Shown piece by piece: positions 38,343 through 49,557 of a stretch of DNA of 64,000 nucleotides (its first letter is position 1; every line of letters starts with the position of its first letter). The stretch covers positions 25,216 to 89,215 of the forward strand of contig NZ_JASDDG010000015.1 of the NCBI RefSeq assembly GCF_030407495.1, given 5' to 3'. The stretch is from Arthrobacter sp. APC 3897. GTDB lineage: Bacteria > Actinomycetota > Actinomycetes > Actinomycetales > Micrococcaceae. Made by a program: the position numbers and the translations under genes. The notes below the pieces were generated by a model that was not told the DNA's origin, did no database searches, and saw only the letters and a list, made by a program, of their open reading frames with translations.

Positions 38343-39389
38343 ATGACTGAATCCTCAGGAATTGGCACCATCGGACTGGATCGCCAGACCATCATCTTTG
38401 ATTCCACGGAACACATGGTCCAGTCTCTGGGTGCCAACGACGAGGCGCTCAAGATCATTGAGTCCGCTTACCCGGAGGCCAATCTCCATGTCCGCGGCAA
38501 CGAGCTCTCCATTTCGGGTCCCGCTGCCGTCGTTGAACTGACCCTCCGTCTCGTCAACGAAGTCCGCGTCCTTGCACGGAGCCAGACCAAGGTCACGCCT
38601 CAGCTGCTGGAGCAGCTGATCACCATGCTCCGGGACCAGAGCGCCCAGCGTCCGGCGGAAGTTCTGACGCAGAACATCCTCTCCACCCGCGGCCGCACCA
38701 TCCGTCCGAAGACGCTGAACCAGAAGAACTATGTGGACGCGATCGATGAAAACACCATTGTGTTTGGAATCGGACCCGCCGGCACCGGCAAAACCTACCT
38801 CGCCATGGCGAAGGCGGTGCAGGCGCTGCAGCAGAAGGAAGTCAGCAGGATTATCCTCACCCGCCCGGCTGTTGAGGCCGGCGAACGGCTCGGATTCCTG
38901 CCCGGAACGCTCAGCGACAAGATTGATCCGTACCTGCGTCCTCTCTATGACGCCCTCCACGACATGATGGACCCGGACTCCATTCCCCGGCTGATGGCTG
39001 CCGGAACCATTGAAGTTGCACCGCTGGCCTACATGCGCGGACGCACGCTCAATGACGCCTTCATCATTTTGGACGAAGCGCAGAACACCACGCCCGAGCA
39101 GATGAAGATGTTCCTGACCCGTCTGGGCTTCGGTTCCAAGATGGTGGTGACCGGTGACGTGACCCAGGTGGATCTGCCGGGCGGCACCGCCTCCGGACTG
39201 CGCATCGTCCACGACATCCTCGGCGACATCGATGACGTTGCGTTCTCGGAGCTGCATGCCTCGGATGTGGTGCGCCATTCCCTCGTGAGCAGCATTGTCA
39301 CTGCCTACAGTGAATGGGATGAGTCCCGGCGTGCGCCCTCGTCGGGCACTGCCCGCGGGGCGGCAGCAGGACGGGGTTCGGCCAAGTGA
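38343..39389 (+). CDS. phoH: PhoH family ATPase (YbeZ-like)
   Basis: A 348-residue P-loop ATPase that works with YbeY in rRNA maturation. An N-terminal KH-like region (SAYPEANLHVRGNELSISGP, about 41-60) precedes the ATPase: Walker A GPAGTGKT (about 143-150), ITRPAVEAGERLGFLPGTL region (LTRPAVEAGERLGFLPG), Walker B FIILDEAQN (about 239-247), and sensor VVTGDVTQVDL. The ATG at 38343 is preferred; GGGAAGG lies upstream. The last residues (about 330-348) are Ser/Arg/Gly-rich. ybeY overlaps by four bases. Confidence 0.95.
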   Translation: MTESSGIGTIGLDRQTIIFDSTEHMVQSLGANDEALKIIESAYPEANLHVRGNELSISGPAAVVELTLRLVNEVRVLARSQTKVTPQLLEQLITMLRDQSAQRPAEVLTQNILSTRGRTIRPKTLNQKNYVDAIDENTIVFGIGPAGTGKTYLAMAKAVQALQQKEVSRIILTRPAVEAGERLGFLPGTLSDKIDPYLRPLYDALHDMMDPDSIPRLMAAGTIEVAPLAYMRGRTLNDAFIILDEAQNTTPEQMKMFLTRLGFGSKMVVTGDVTQVDLPGGTASGLRIVHDILGDIDDVAFSELHASDVVRHSLVSSIVTAYSEWDESRRAPSSGTARGAAAGRGSAK

Positions 39390-39859
39390 GCATCGAAGTA
39401 AACAACGAGTCCGCCGTTCAGGTGGACGAGGAGGAACTGTCCCGCCTGGGACGCTACCTCCTGGAGAGCCTGTACGTGCATCCGGAAGCGGACCTGTCCA
39501 TCATTCTGGTGGACGAGGAAGCCATGGAAAAGCTGCACATCGAGTGGATGGACATTCCCGGGCCCACCGATGTGCTGTCCTTCCCCATGGATGAGCTGCG
39601 TCCCGGGGTTCCGGGACGTCCGACACCTGCCGGGGTTCTGGGCGACATTGTGCTGTGTCCGCAGGTAGCCGCCGTGCAGGCAAAAACCGCGGGACACGGC
39701 ATGCAGGAAGAGCTGCTCCTGCTGACGACGCACGGTGTGCTCCACCTTCTCGGGTACGACCATGCGGAGCCCGAAGAGGAAAAGGAAATGTTCGGTCTCC
39801 AGCGCGATCTTCTGTCCGCCTACCTGGGCCGTGAGGCTCCCAAGGAGACGCGCAGTTGA
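39386..39859 (+). CDS. ybeY: rRNA maturation RNase YbeY
   Basis: A 157-residue zinc-dependent endoribonuclease acting in 16S rRNA 3' maturation and 70S quality control. The metal motif is HGVLHLLGYDH (about 116-126), the H-x3-H-x5-H pattern. TDVLSFPMDE and GDIVLCPQVA complete the active site. The GTG start overlaps phoH (GTGA), and its TGA overlaps the TTG of the next gene, so phoH, ybeY and the CBS gene form a coupled operon. Confidence 0.96.
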   Translation: MSIEVNNESAVQVDEEELSRLGRYLLESLYVHPEADLSIILVDEEAMEKLHIEWMDIPGPTDVLSFPMDELRPGVPGRPTPAGVLGDIVLCPQVAAVQAKTAGHGMQEELLLLTTHGVLHLLGYDHAEPEEEKEMFGLQRDLLSAYLGREAPKETRS

Positions 39860-41193
39860 GCGTTGTCCTGCTGATTTTCATGGCCGTGGCCTTCATGGTC
39901 CTGGCCGGCCTGCTCACTGCCGCGGAATCCGCCTACGGATACCTGCCGCGGCATGAGGCCGAAGCACTGCTGCACGGCAAGGCGGGCAAACCGCTGCGCA
40001 AGATCCTGCAGCACCCGGTGGCGCATATGCATGCGCTCCGGTTCTGGCGCGTCTGGTTCGAAATGGCCACGGCCGTCACGGTGGCCACCCTGTTCCAGAT
40101 GCTCCTGGACAACATCTGGCTGGCCGGGCTGCTGGCCACCGTGGTCATGGCAGCCATCGGATTTGTTCTGGTGGGAGTTTCTCCCCGCCAGATCGGCCGC
40201 AAGCATGTCACCGCCGTCGTTGTCCTCACCGCCGGCCTGGTGCGCTTCCTCCGCGTTGTCCTGGGCCCGGTTCCCGGCTGGCTCGTCCGGCTGGGCACCG
40301 CCGTCGCCCCCGGCACGCAGGGTCCGGACGCGGCGTTCTTCACCGAAGAGGAGTTCCGCGAACTGCTGGACCGTGCTTCAGAGGCGGACATGATCGAGAA
40401 CACCGAGGCGGAGCTGATCCATTCGGTCTTCGAACTTGGCGACACCAAGGTCCGTTCGGTGATGGTCCCGCGCACCGACATGGTGTGCATTGAAGCAGGC
40501 TCCACCCTGCGCCAGGCCATGTCGCTGTTCCTGCGCTCGGGGTACTCCCGCGTGCCGGTGATCGAGGACAGCGCAGATCAGATTGTGGGAATCCTTTATC
40601 TCAAGGACGTGGCGGCGCAGATGCATTCCGGCTCGGGGGAGGCGGGGCAGCGCCGCGTGGAGGATTTTGCCCGCGGCGTGCGGTACGTGCCGGAGTCCAA
40701 GGCGGTCAGTGAGCTGCTGCAGGAACTGCAGCGCGAGTCCACCCACGTGGCCGTGGTCATCGATGAATACGGCGGCACCGCCGGCCTGGTGACGCTCGAG
40801 GACCTGATCGAAGAGATCGTCGGCGAGATCGTCGATGAGTATGATTCCGAGCGGCCTGAAATTGAGAACCTTGGCGGCGGCCGCTACCGCGTAAGCTCCC
40901 GTGCCGGCATTGATGACCTGGGCGAGCTGTTCGACGTCGACCTCGAGGATGATGAGGTTGACACCGTGGGAGGCCTGCTGGCCAAGGCCCTGGGCCGCGT
41001 CCCCATCGTTGGCAGCGAAGTGGTTGTTGACGGCATTGTCCTGCACGCCGAACGCCTCGAAGGGCGCCGCAACCGGGTGTCCCACATCATCGCCTGGAAA
41101 CAGCCGGACGACGCCGGCCCAGAAACACATTCCGAAGACGGCAGGGCATCAGCCCGCGTCTCCTCAACAGAATTGGTACCACGTAATGACTGA
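39856..41193 (+). CDS. CorC/HlyC-type hemolysin family protein (CNNM plus CBS pair)
   Basis: A 445-residue membrane protein. The DUF21/CNNM transmembrane domain takes up about 1-165 (three to four helices, from VVLLIFMAVAFMVLAGLLTAAES). Then a CBS pair (SVMVPRTDMVCIEAGSTLRQAM; YGGTAGLVTLEDLIEEIVGEIVDE, about 305-330) and a C-terminal CorC_HlyC domain (YRVSSRAGIDDLGELFDVDL to the end). The family is thought to export or sense Mg/Co, as CorB/CorC. TTG start, overlapping ybeY; the end overlaps era by eight bases. Usual neighbours of era. Confidence 0.92.
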   Translation: MSVVLLIFMAVAFMVLAGLLTAAESAYGYLPRHEAEALLHGKAGKPLRKILQHPVAHMHALRFWRVWFEMATAVTVATLFQMLLDNIWLAGLLATVVMAAIGFVLVGVSPRQIGRKHVTAVVVLTAGLVRFLRVVLGPVPGWLVRLGTAVAPGTQGPDAAFFTEEEFRELLDRASEADMIENTEAELIHSVFELGDTKVRSVMVPRTDMVCIEAGSTLRQAMSLFLRSGYSRVPVIEDSADQIVGILYLKDVAAQMHSGSGEAGQRRVEDFARGVRYVPESKAVSELLQELQRESTHVAVVIDEYGGTAGLVTLEDLIEEIVGEIVDEYDSERPEIENLGGGRYRVSSRAGIDDLGELFDVDLEDDEVDTVGGLLAKALGRVPIVGSEVVVDGIVLHAERLEGRRNRVSHIIAWKQPDDAGPETHSEDGRASARVSSTELVPRND

Positions 41194-42115
41194 TCCACAG
41201 TTCCGCGCCGGCTTTGTCTCCCTGGTGGGCCGGCCCAATGCCGGCAAGTCCACGCTGACCAATGCCCTGGTGGGCCAGAAGGTTGCCATCACGTCGGCGA
41301 AGCCGCAGACCACCCGGCATACGATCCGCGGTATTGTGCACCGCGAGCATTCCCAGCTGATCCTGGTGGACACCCCCGGCCTGCACCGTCCCCGCACGCT
41401 GCTGGGCAAGCGCCTGAATGATCTCGTGGCGGACACCCTTGCCGAAGTGGACGCCATTGGCTTCTGCCTGCCGGCAAACGAAGCCGTGGGCCCGGGTGAC
41501 CGTTACATTGCCAAGCAGCTGGCAGCCCTGAAGAAGAAGCCGGTCGTGGCGCTGGTGACCAAGACTGACCTGGTGGACCGGGCCGCGCTGGCCAAGCAGC
41601 TGATGTCCGTCACAGCCCTGGGCAACGAGGTCATGGGGGAGGCCGGATGGGCTGACGTGGTCCCCGTGTCCGCGGCCGACGGTTTCCAGGTGGAGACTGT
41701 GTCCGAGGTGCTTGCCGGATACATGCCCTCGTCTCCGCCGCTGTACCCGGACGGGGAGCTCACTGATGAGCCGGAGGCCGTGATGGTGGCAGAGCTCATC
41801 CGCGAGGCGGCCCTGGAAGGCGTCCGGGATGAGCTTCCCCACTCGCTGGCCGTGGTGGTGGACGAAATTGTTCCCCGCGAAGGGCGTCCTGAAGATAATC
41901 CGCTGCTGGACGTCAGGGTGAACCTGTACGTTGAGCGCTCCTCGCAGAAGGCCATCATTATCGGCAAGGGCGGCGCCCGGCTCCGGGAAGTGGGCACCAA
42001 TGCACGCGTGGCCATCGAGGCGCTGCTGGGTACGCGGATCTACCTGGACCTGCACGTAAAAATTGCGAAGGACTGGCAGCGGGACCCCAAGCAGCTGGTA
42101 AAACTTGGCTTCTAG
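41186..42115 (+). CDS. era: GTPase Era
   Basis: A 309-residue essential GTPase for 30S assembly. G1 is GRPNAGKST (15-23), the effector TTRHTIRGIV follows, G3 is DTPGLHRPR (about 62-70), G4 is VTKTDLVD (about 123-130). The type-II KH domain near the C-terminus (QKAIIIGKGGARLREVGTNA, about 253-272) binds 16S rRNA 3' end. ATG at 41186 inside the end of the CBS gene gives normal length. Operon with phoH-ybeY, all acting on small-subunit biogenesis. Confidence 0.97.
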   Translation: MTDPQFRAGFVSLVGRPNAGKSTLTNALVGQKVAITSAKPQTTRHTIRGIVHREHSQLILVDTPGLHRPRTLLGKRLNDLVADTLAEVDAIGFCLPANEAVGPGDRYIAKQLAALKKKPVVALVTKTDLVDRAALAKQLMSVTALGNEVMGEAGWADVVPVSAADGFQVETVSEVLAGYMPSSPPLYPDGELTDEPEAVMVAELIREAALEGVRDELPHSLAVVVDEIVPREGRPEDNPLLDVRVNLYVERSSQKAIIIGKGGARLREVGTNARVAIEALLGTRIYLDLHVKIAKDWQRDPKQLVKLGF

Positions 42116-42250
42116 CTGAGCAGTATTGCGGCACCCCGGGACGTGATTCTCAGGGGCGCCGCGTACACTTTGAACTGCCGCCGGCTCAGATGCAACTGCC
42201 GGCACCACCGATTGAACTGCTGAACGCGAATTATTGAAGGGGACCGGCTT

Positions 42251-43774
42251 ATGTCATCTCGCCGTGCCGATGCAGGTGCCGGTCCCGCCGGAAACTCAGC
42301 TCTTGGTCTTTCGCCGGCAGCTCCGGGCAGCCGGCATCTGGGCCGCCGAAGCGTGGGGCATCCTGTGCTGCGGACCATCGCCCTGGTCCTTTCGCTAACG
42401 CTCGTCTCGGGGTTGGTGTTCGTGGCCGTGCAGGCCATCCGGCTGCAGCGGAACTTCGAGACCCGTCCGCTGAACCTGGGCTCTAACCAGGAATCCGCCA
42501 TCCCGGTGGACGCCAACACCGACCCGCTGCAGATCCTGGTCCTGGGCACGGACAACCGCGCGGGCCAGGACAGCAACAACTCGGACGTCATGATGCTGGT
42601 CAACATGGCTGCCGACCGCTCCCATGTCACCGTGGTGAGTTTCCCGCGCGACCTGCTGGTGCCGCTGCCGGAATGCCTGGACCCGGAAACCGGCGACGTC
42701 TACCCCGCCATGGAACTGGGCCAGCTCAACGGTGCCCTGGGCAACGGCGGACCGGGCTGCACGGTCGCTGCCATCAACGAGCTCACCGGGCTGAGCGTGG
42801 ACCACTTCATGATGGCGGACTTCAACGCGGTCAAGGAACTGTCCAACACCCTGGGCGGAGTGGACGTCTGTGTAAACCAGCCGGTTGAAGATGAACTGTC
42901 CGGGCTGAACATTCCGGCCGGCGTCAGCAGCATCAAGGGAGACCAGGCGCTTGCCTTCCTGCGTACCCGGCACGGCTTCGGCAACGGCGGTGACGAAGGC
43001 CGCATCCGTGCCCAGCAGAGCTTCCTGGCGTCCATGGTGCGCAAGGTCAATGAAGAAGGCACGCTGAACAACCTTCCCAAGCTCTACTCGATCGCCGAAA
43101 CCGTCACCCGCAACCTGACGGTGGATAAGGAACTGACTGAAGTTTCCTCGCTCATCGCCCTGGCCGGACGGTTGAAGGACGTCGATCTGGACCGCGTCGC
43201 CTTTGTGACGGCGCCGGTGGTTCCCTATGAATACGACAACAACCGCCTGGTCCTGGACGAAGCCGCGTCCGCCCCGCTGTTCGAAGCACTGGTAGAGGAC
43301 AGGGACATCACCGAGCCCGCTCCCGAATCGGCGCCGGCAACCCCCTCGAAGCCGGGGACGGTTCCTCCGGAAGCCCCGGAAGAAACGGTTCCGGCCGTTG
43401 ACCCCGCGGCTGTCCCGGTCACCATCCTGAATGCCACCGGCGACGCCGGCAGCCAAAGCCGCGACAAGGCACTGGCCGCGTATCTTCTCTCCGAGGGATA
43501 CGCCCAGGCGTCCGCCGGGGGACAGACTGCAGCAGCCAGCCCCGCCACCCAGGTTTTCTTCGGACCCGGTTATCAGGAGATGGCGGACCAGGTGGCGGCC
43601 GCCCTGGGCATCCCCGCCGTGCAGGTTGTGGCCAGCAATCTGGTCAACGGCGTGAGTGTGCAGGTTGGCGAGGACTTCGCGACCGGAAACACCATGCCCA
43701 GCGCCGGTGATGTGGGCGGCCTGTCCGGACAGACCGCCGCCCAGGTTACGTGCCAGACCGCATTCGGCAATTAA
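42251..43774 (+). CDS. LytR-CpsA-Psr family glycopolymer ligase
   Basis: A 507-residue cell-wall enzyme that moves lipid-linked glycopolymers onto peptidoglycan. N-terminal cytoplasmic tail of about 40 residues, one membrane helix (about 42-60, IALVLSLTLVSGLVFVAV), then the LCP domain (about 95-250): LVLGTDNRAGQDSNNSDVMM, VSFPRDLLVPLPEC, and FLRTRHGFGNGGDEGRIRAQQ carrying the conserved Arg residues. A LytR_C domain (about 390-485, PVTILNATGDAGSQSRDKAL) follows a Pro/Glu-rich linker. RBS AAGGGG near 42237. The leuA leader lies immediately downstream. Confidence 0.93.
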   Translation: MSSRRADAGAGPAGNSALGLSPAAPGSRHLGRRSVGHPVLRTIALVLSLTLVSGLVFVAVQAIRLQRNFETRPLNLGSNQESAIPVDANTDPLQILVLGTDNRAGQDSNNSDVMMLVNMAADRSHVTVVSFPRDLLVPLPECLDPETGDVYPAMELGQLNGALGNGGPGCTVAAINELTGLSVDHFMMADFNAVKELSNTLGGVDVCVNQPVEDELSGLNIPAGVSSIKGDQALAFLRTRHGFGNGGDEGRIRAQQSFLASMVRKVNEEGTLNNLPKLYSIAETVTRNLTVDKELTEVSSLIALAGRLKDVDLDRVAFVTAPVVPYEYDNNRLVLDEAASAPLFEALVEDRDITEPAPESAPATPSKPGTVPPEAPEETVPAVDPAAVPVTILNATGDAGSQSRDKALAAYLLSEGYAQASAGGQTAAASPATQVFFGPGYQEMADQVAAALGIPAVQVVASNLVNGVSVQVGEDFATGNTMPSAGDVGGLSGQTAAQVTCQTAFGN

Positions 43775-43813
43775 CAATTGGGTTGGCCCCTGCTGCGCTG
43801 TTAGGGTAGTGGC

Positions 43814-43870
43814 GTGCGCGCAGAGCTCCTTCTCCTTAGCTGCCGCGGCGAGGCCATATCCAACGTATAG
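43814..43870 (+). CDS. Leucine-rich leader peptide of leuA
   Basis: GTG at 43814 opens MRAELLLLSCRGEAISNV then TAG, with four Leu codons in a row (43826-43837). It stands 70 bases before leuA. The -LLLLxCRGE- pattern followed by structured RNA matches the leucine leaders known upstream of leuA in Actinobacteria. Stalling on the Leu codons would expose or hide the RNA fold that overlaps the end of the peptide, raising leuA expression when leucine is scarce. Confidence 0.85.
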   Translation: MRAELLLLSCRGEAISNV

Positions 43871-43906
43871 GCCGACCCCTCGCTGCGGAGTTTGTGTTGC
43901 CCGGCC
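43843..43906 (+). promoter_or_regulatory. leuA leader RNA fold (stem and possible pseudoknot, LEU-type)
   Basis: CCGCGGCGAGG (43843-43853) pairs with CCTCGCTGCGG (43878-43888), 11 bp with one G-U. The loop bases GGCCG (43870-43874) complement CGGCC (43902-43906), so an H-type pseudoknot can form. A conserved pseudoknot at leuA is described for Actinobacteria. The 5' arm lies in the leader codons just after the Leu run, so a ribosome there would compete with folding. Confidence 0.65.
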
Positions 43907-43916
43907 GCTCTTCTGA

Positions 43917-45683
<1,767 letters not shown>

Positions 45684-45695
45684 CACAGACGGCAC

Positions 45696-45738
45696 TGCTG
45701 CGGCGCGCCCGGACCGTTGCTCCGGGTGCACCGCGGCA
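45696..45738 (+). terminator. Hairpin after leuA
   Basis: Outer stem TGCTGCGG (45696-45703) with 45731-45738 (one G-U) and inner stem CCCGGA (45708-45713) with TCCGGG (45721-45726). No T-run. Likely 3' end or processing signal before recO. Confidence 0.5.
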
Positions 45739-45765
45739 GCACCAAACCGTGGGAAAATAGGGTTT

Positions 45766-46518
45766 GTGGCAGGAAAATCATTTGCATCCCGGACATACCG
45801 GGACGAGGGTGTGATCCTGCGCACCCACAAACTGGGTGAGGCAGACCGGATTCTGGTGCTGCTCACCCGCGGCCACGGGCAGGTCCGCGCCGTGGCAAAG
45901 GGTGTCCGCCGCACCTCCAGCAAGTTCGGAGCCCGGCTGGAACCGTTCATGGTGGCGGACCTGCAGCTGTCTTCGGGCCGCAATCTGGACATCGTCACGC
46001 AGGCAACAACGCTGGGCGCCTACGGACACGGCATCGTCTCTGATTATGCGCGCTATACTGCGGCGGCAGCCATCGCCGAAACTGCCGAGCGGCTGACCGA
46101 CGTCGACGGCGAGTCCGCCAACGCCCACTACCACCTGGTCATCGGGGCCCTGGCGGCTTTGAACCGCGGAGCCCATGCCCCTGAGCTCATCCTTGATTCC
46201 TACCTGCTGCGCGCCCTGGCCACCGCCGGGTGGGCGCCGAGCTTTACCGTCTGCGCCCGCTGCGGCGCCCCCGGGCCGCACACGGCTTTTTCCGCCGCCC
46301 TGGGCGGCGCCGTCTGCTCCGCCTGCCGTCCGCCCGGGTCAGCCTCGCCTTCACCCGACACCATGGTGCTGCTGGCGGCCCTGCTCTCCGGGGACTGGTC
46401 AACCGCCGATTCCGCGGGACAGCAGGCCCGCCGCGAGTCCGCCGGCCTCGTTGGAGGTTACCTCCAGTGGCACCTGGAACGGGTCGTCAAATCCCTTCAA
46501 CATGTGGAGCGTGTCTGA
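45766..46518 (+). CDS. recO: DNA repair protein RecO
   Basis: A 250-residue protein that helps load RecA on SSB-coated DNA. The N-terminal OB fold starts [21 protein letters not shown]; a Cys4 zinc site lies in the C-terminal half ([10 protein letters not shown] and [10 protein letters not shown], about 163-188). GTG start. uppS begins two bases after its stop; recO-uppS adjacency is usual in Actinobacteria and fits the nearby era. Confidence 0.95.
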   Translation: MAGKSFASRTYRDEGVILRTHKLGEADRILVLLTRGHGQVRAVAKGVRRTSSKFGARLEPFMVADLQLSSGRNLDIVTQATTLGAYGHGIVSDYARYTAAAAIAETAERLTDVDGESANAHYHLVIGALAALNRGAHAPELILDSYLLRALATAGWAPSFTVCARCGAPGPHTAFSAALGGAVCSACRPPGSASPSPDTMVLLAALLSGDWSTADSAGQQARRESAGLVGGYLQWHLERVVKSLQHVERV

Positions 46519-46520
46519 AC

Positions 46521-47315
46521 GTGCGTTCAAAGCCCCAACCACCGGCCCGTCCTGCGCCGCATCCCTCCGGTGCGGTGCCGCCGGCCGTGCCCGCCGATCT
46601 GCTGCCCCGGCACGTGGCCATCGTGATGGACGGCAACGGACGCTGGGCCAACCAGCGCGGACTGCCGCGCACGGAAGGGCACCGGGCCGGAGAAGCGGCA
46701 CTTTTGGATGTGATGGCCGGTGCCGTGGAGATGGGCATCCAACACGTGTCCGTGTATGCCTTTTCCACCGAAAACTGGAAGCGGTCCCCGGAAGAAGTCC
46801 GCTTCCTCATGGGCTTCAGCCGTGACGTCCTGCGCCGGCAGCGGGACCAGCTCAGCGAATGGGGGGTGCGGATCCGCTGGTCCGGGCGCCGGCCCCGCCT
46901 GTGGCAATCCGTGGTGAAGGAACTGGAAATCGCCGAAGAAGCCACAAAAGACAACACCGTCTGCACCCTTAATATGTGCGTCAACTACGGCGGCCGGGCC
47001 GAAATCACCGATGCGGTGTCCGCCATCGCGGCCGACGTCGCGCGCGGGAAACTGCGTCCGGGCTCAATCACGGAAAAGACCATCCAGAAGTATCTGGATG
47101 AACCGGATCTGCCGGATGTTGACCTGTTCCTGCGGACCTCCGGCGAGCAGCGGCTGTCCAACTTCATGCTCTGGCAGTCCGCCTATGCGGAAATGGTGTT
47201 CATGGACACCCTGTGGCCGGATGTGGACCGCCGCACCCTGTGGGAAGCAGTGGAAATCTACGCCCGGCGGGACCGGCGCTACGGCGGAGCAGTGGATCAG
47301 GCCGCTCCTGCCTAG
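46521..47315 (+). CDS. uppS: Isoprenyl (undecaprenyl/decaprenyl) diphosphate synthase
   Basis: A 264-residue cis-prenyltransferase that makes the C50-C55 lipid carrier for cell-wall synthesis. The catalytic motif [20 protein letters not shown] (about 33-52), the [12 protein letters not shown] block (about 76-87), [11 protein letters not shown], and the C-terminal [20 protein letters not shown] (about 206-225) are all present. The GTG at 46521 follows the recO stop. The first 30 residues form a Pro/Ala-rich extension. Confidence 0.95.
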   Translation: MRSKPQPPARPAPHPSGAVPPAVPADLLPRHVAIVMDGNGRWANQRGLPRTEGHRAGEAALLDVMAGAVEMGIQHVSVYAFSTENWKRSPEEVRFLMGFSRDVLRRQRDQLSEWGVRIRWSGRRPRLWQSVVKELEIAEEATKDNTVCTLNMCVNYGGRAEITDAVSAIAADVARGKLRPGSITEKTIQKYLDEPDLPDVDLFLRTSGEQRLSNFMLWQSAYAEMVFMDTLWPDVDRRTLWEAVEIYARRDRRYGGAVDQAAPA

Positions 47316-47327
47316 GCCGGCCGATTC

Positions 47328-48374
47328 CTACGGTTTCAGGACAAACGCCCGTGACCACTGCTCCAGCTTGCCGTAGACCCGGCGCCGCACCGGCAGGGCA
47401 GAGAGCAGAACATCGTGCAGGGCGTTCTCGAACCGGAAGACGCTCACCTGCGGGCCGAGCAGCAGCCCCCGCTGCACCATGAGGTGCACGTCCAGCACGC
47501 TGTCGGAGGTTTTCATTGCCTCAGTCCAGCTGACAGCCACCGTGGATGTGGTTGATGCCAGCAGCAGGACCGGTACCCGAATGTCCAGGCCTCGTGCCAC
47601 CTGCGCGTGCCCGCTGAGCACGGCTTTGATCCACCCGGCGCGGATCGGCCAGCTGGAGGGCGGCCGCAGCAGGGGATCCAGGTCCCATTCGCCGTCGCCG
47701 TCGCGGCTTATGCTGCGCCAGTAGTTCGTCAGTTCCGGTACCTTCAACCGGGCCTTTGGCCGCAGACGCGCCAGCGGCTCCAGCAGCCCGGCGGTGGCGG
47801 TGCGGACAATCCAGGATCCCCGCAGCTCCAGCCAGGGGCTGTTGAGAATCAGCGCTTCAATGCGTCCGGGATGACGGTGAGCCCAGAGAGAGGCAACCAG
47901 GCCGCCGGTGGAGTGGGCCATCAGGCTGATCCGCACCGGGGTGTCCGCCTCCCGGGCGGACCGGACGTGGTCGGTTAGGGCAGCCATCGCCGCTTCGATG
48001 TCGGCGTCATAGTCCTGCAGGTCCGTCACGTAACCCGGAGTCTGTCCGGGGCGGAGGCTGCGGCCGTACCTGCGCAGATCAAGTGCATAGAACGCCACAC
48101 CCTGCCCCGCCCAAAAATCCGCCAGCTCGGTCTGGAAGAAGTAATCAGTCCAGCCGTGGATGTACAGGACGGCCTGCACGGGTTCGGGCGGAACGGGTGC
48201 GCGCAGCCGGTTAAGCAGTTCCCGCGCCCTGCCGCCGAGGGTGGGCGGCGGCGGCGGTTCAGGCGCATAGGAGACCAGGGTGGCGACGACGGGACCCTCT
48301 TCATCTTCGCCGAGGTCCAGGGTCAGGCACTGGAAGCCGCTGCCGAGGAAGTCCGGTCTCCACTGTGCATCCAT
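47328..48374 (-). CDS. Alpha/beta hydrolase (serine aminopeptidase S33 / lysophospholipase type)
   Basis: A 348-residue alpha/beta hydrolase. The chain has LYIHGWTDYFFQTELADFW (about 73-91), FYALDLRRYGRSLRPG (about 97-112), the nucleophile elbow AHSTGG (about 154-159), LLASTTSTVAVSW near the acid and FENALHDVLLSALPVRRRV near the catalytic His. It resembles monoglyceride lipase/lysophospholipase members. The N-terminal 60 residues are an extension with a Pro-rich loop (EPPPPPTLGG). Converges on uppS with only 12 bases between. Confidence 0.83.
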   Translation of the reverse strand: MDAQWRPDFLGSGFQCLTLDLGEDEEGPVVATLVSYAPEPPPPPTLGGRARELLNRLRAPVPPEPVQAVLYIHGWTDYFFQTELADFWAGQGVAFYALDLRRYGRSLRPGQTPGYVTDLQDYDADIEAAMAALTDHVRSAREADTPVRISLMAHSTGGLVASLWAHRHPGRIEALILNSPWLELRGSWIVRTATAGLLEPLARLRPKARLKVPELTNYWRSISRDGDGEWDLDPLLRPPSSWPIRAGWIKAVLSGHAQVARGLDIRVPVLLLASTTSTVAVSWTEAMKTSDSVLDVHLMVQRGLLLGPQVSVFRFENALHDVLLSALPVRRRVYGKLEQWSRAFVLKP

Positions 48375-48472
48375 CCCTCCATCTTCCTCTAATCTGCCGG
48401 CGGGTGCGTCATCGTCGATCCCGCCCCGACCCGGAATTTGGCACAGCGACCCCGCAATGGAAGCATGAAATC

Positions 48473-49540
48473 ATGCGCGTTTATCCCGCCTTCTTCCGTG
48501 TCGTTTTCTCCGGCATGGATCCCGAAAAGGCCCACAAAATCGGTTTTGACCTCATCAAGGCGGCAGCTCTGACTCCCGCCGGGCCGGTAATGCGCCGCTT
48601 CATGCGGCCGTCCCCGAAACTTCGAGTACGGGCGCTGGGACTCGACTTCCCGTCTCCCTTCGGGTTGGCCGCAGGCTTCGACAAGGAGGGTTCGGGCATT
48701 GTTCCGCTGACCAATATGGGGTTTGGCCACGTGGAAATCGGGACAGTAACCGGCCGTGCCCAGCCGGGCAACCCGAAGCCCCGGCTCTTCCGGCTGGTCG
48801 AAGACCGGGCCGTCATCAACCGGATGGGCTTCAACAATGACGGTGCCGCTGCTGTTGCGCCGCGGGTGGCACGTGCCCGGCGCATGCTGGAACGGGCCTG
48901 GGGCCAGAACCGGCCCGTCATTGGGGTCAACATCGGCAAGACCAAAACCGTGGACCTGGCTGACGCGGTGGACGATTACCTGAACAGCACGCGGGAACTT
49001 GCGCCCCAGGCCGATTACCTGGTGGTCAATGTGTCCTCACCCAACACGCCGGGCCTGCGCCTGCTGCAGAACATTGATTCCCTCCGCCCCCTGCTTTCCG
49101 CCGTCTCCGAGACCGCTGACGCCGCGGCCGGCCGGCACGTTCCCCTGCTGGTGAAGATCGCTCCCGACCTCACCGACGAAGACATCGACGACGTCGCCCG
49201 CCTGGCCCTGGACCTTGGCCTCGACGGTGTGGTCGCCACCAACACCACCGTCACCCGCGAGAACCTGGTGACGGACCCGCACAAGGTCATGGACTGTGGA
49301 GTGGGCGGGCTCAGTGGTGCTCCGCTGCGCCGCCGGTCCCTGGAAGTCCTCCAGCGGCTGCACGCCGCGCTCGGCCCCGACGGGCCAGTGATCATTTCCG
49401 TGGGCGGAGTCGAAACGGCAGCGGATGTCCGCGAACGCCTGGCCGCGGGAGCCACCCTGGTGCAGGGCTACACCGCGTTCCTCTACGAGGGGCCGTTCTG
49501 GGCCGCCAGGATCAACCGGCAGCTGGCCCGGGAGAAGTAG
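48473..49540 (+). CDS. pyrD: Dihydroorotate dehydrogenase (quinone), class 2
   Basis: A 355-residue FMN enzyme that oxidises dihydroorotate and passes electrons to the membrane quinone, linking pyrimidine synthesis to respiration. An N-terminal membrane-associated helix pair (MRVYPAFFRVVFSGMDPEKAH) marks class 2. Other blocks: SPFGLAAGFDKEG (about 61-73), EIGTVTGRAQPGNPKPRLFR, the active-site Ser region LVVNVSSPNTPGLR (about 183-196), KIAPDLTDEDI, GVVATNTTVTR and ISVGGVETAADV. No strong ribosome site precedes the ATG at 48473. Confidence 0.95.
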   Translation: MRVYPAFFRVVFSGMDPEKAHKIGFDLIKAAALTPAGPVMRRFMRPSPKLRVRALGLDFPSPFGLAAGFDKEGSGIVPLTNMGFGHVEIGTVTGRAQPGNPKPRLFRLVEDRAVINRMGFNNDGAAAVAPRVARARRMLERAWGQNRPVIGVNIGKTKTVDLADAVDDYLNSTRELAPQADYLVVNVSSPNTPGLRLLQNIDSLRPLLSAVSETADAAAGRHVPLLVKIAPDLTDEDIDDVARLALDLGLDGVVATNTTVTRENLVTDPHKVMDCGVGGLSGAPLRRRSLEVLQRLHAALGPDGPVIISVGGVETAADVRERLAAGATLVQGYTAFLYEGPFWAARINRQLAREK

Positions 49541-49557
49541 ACACCGGCACATACAGA

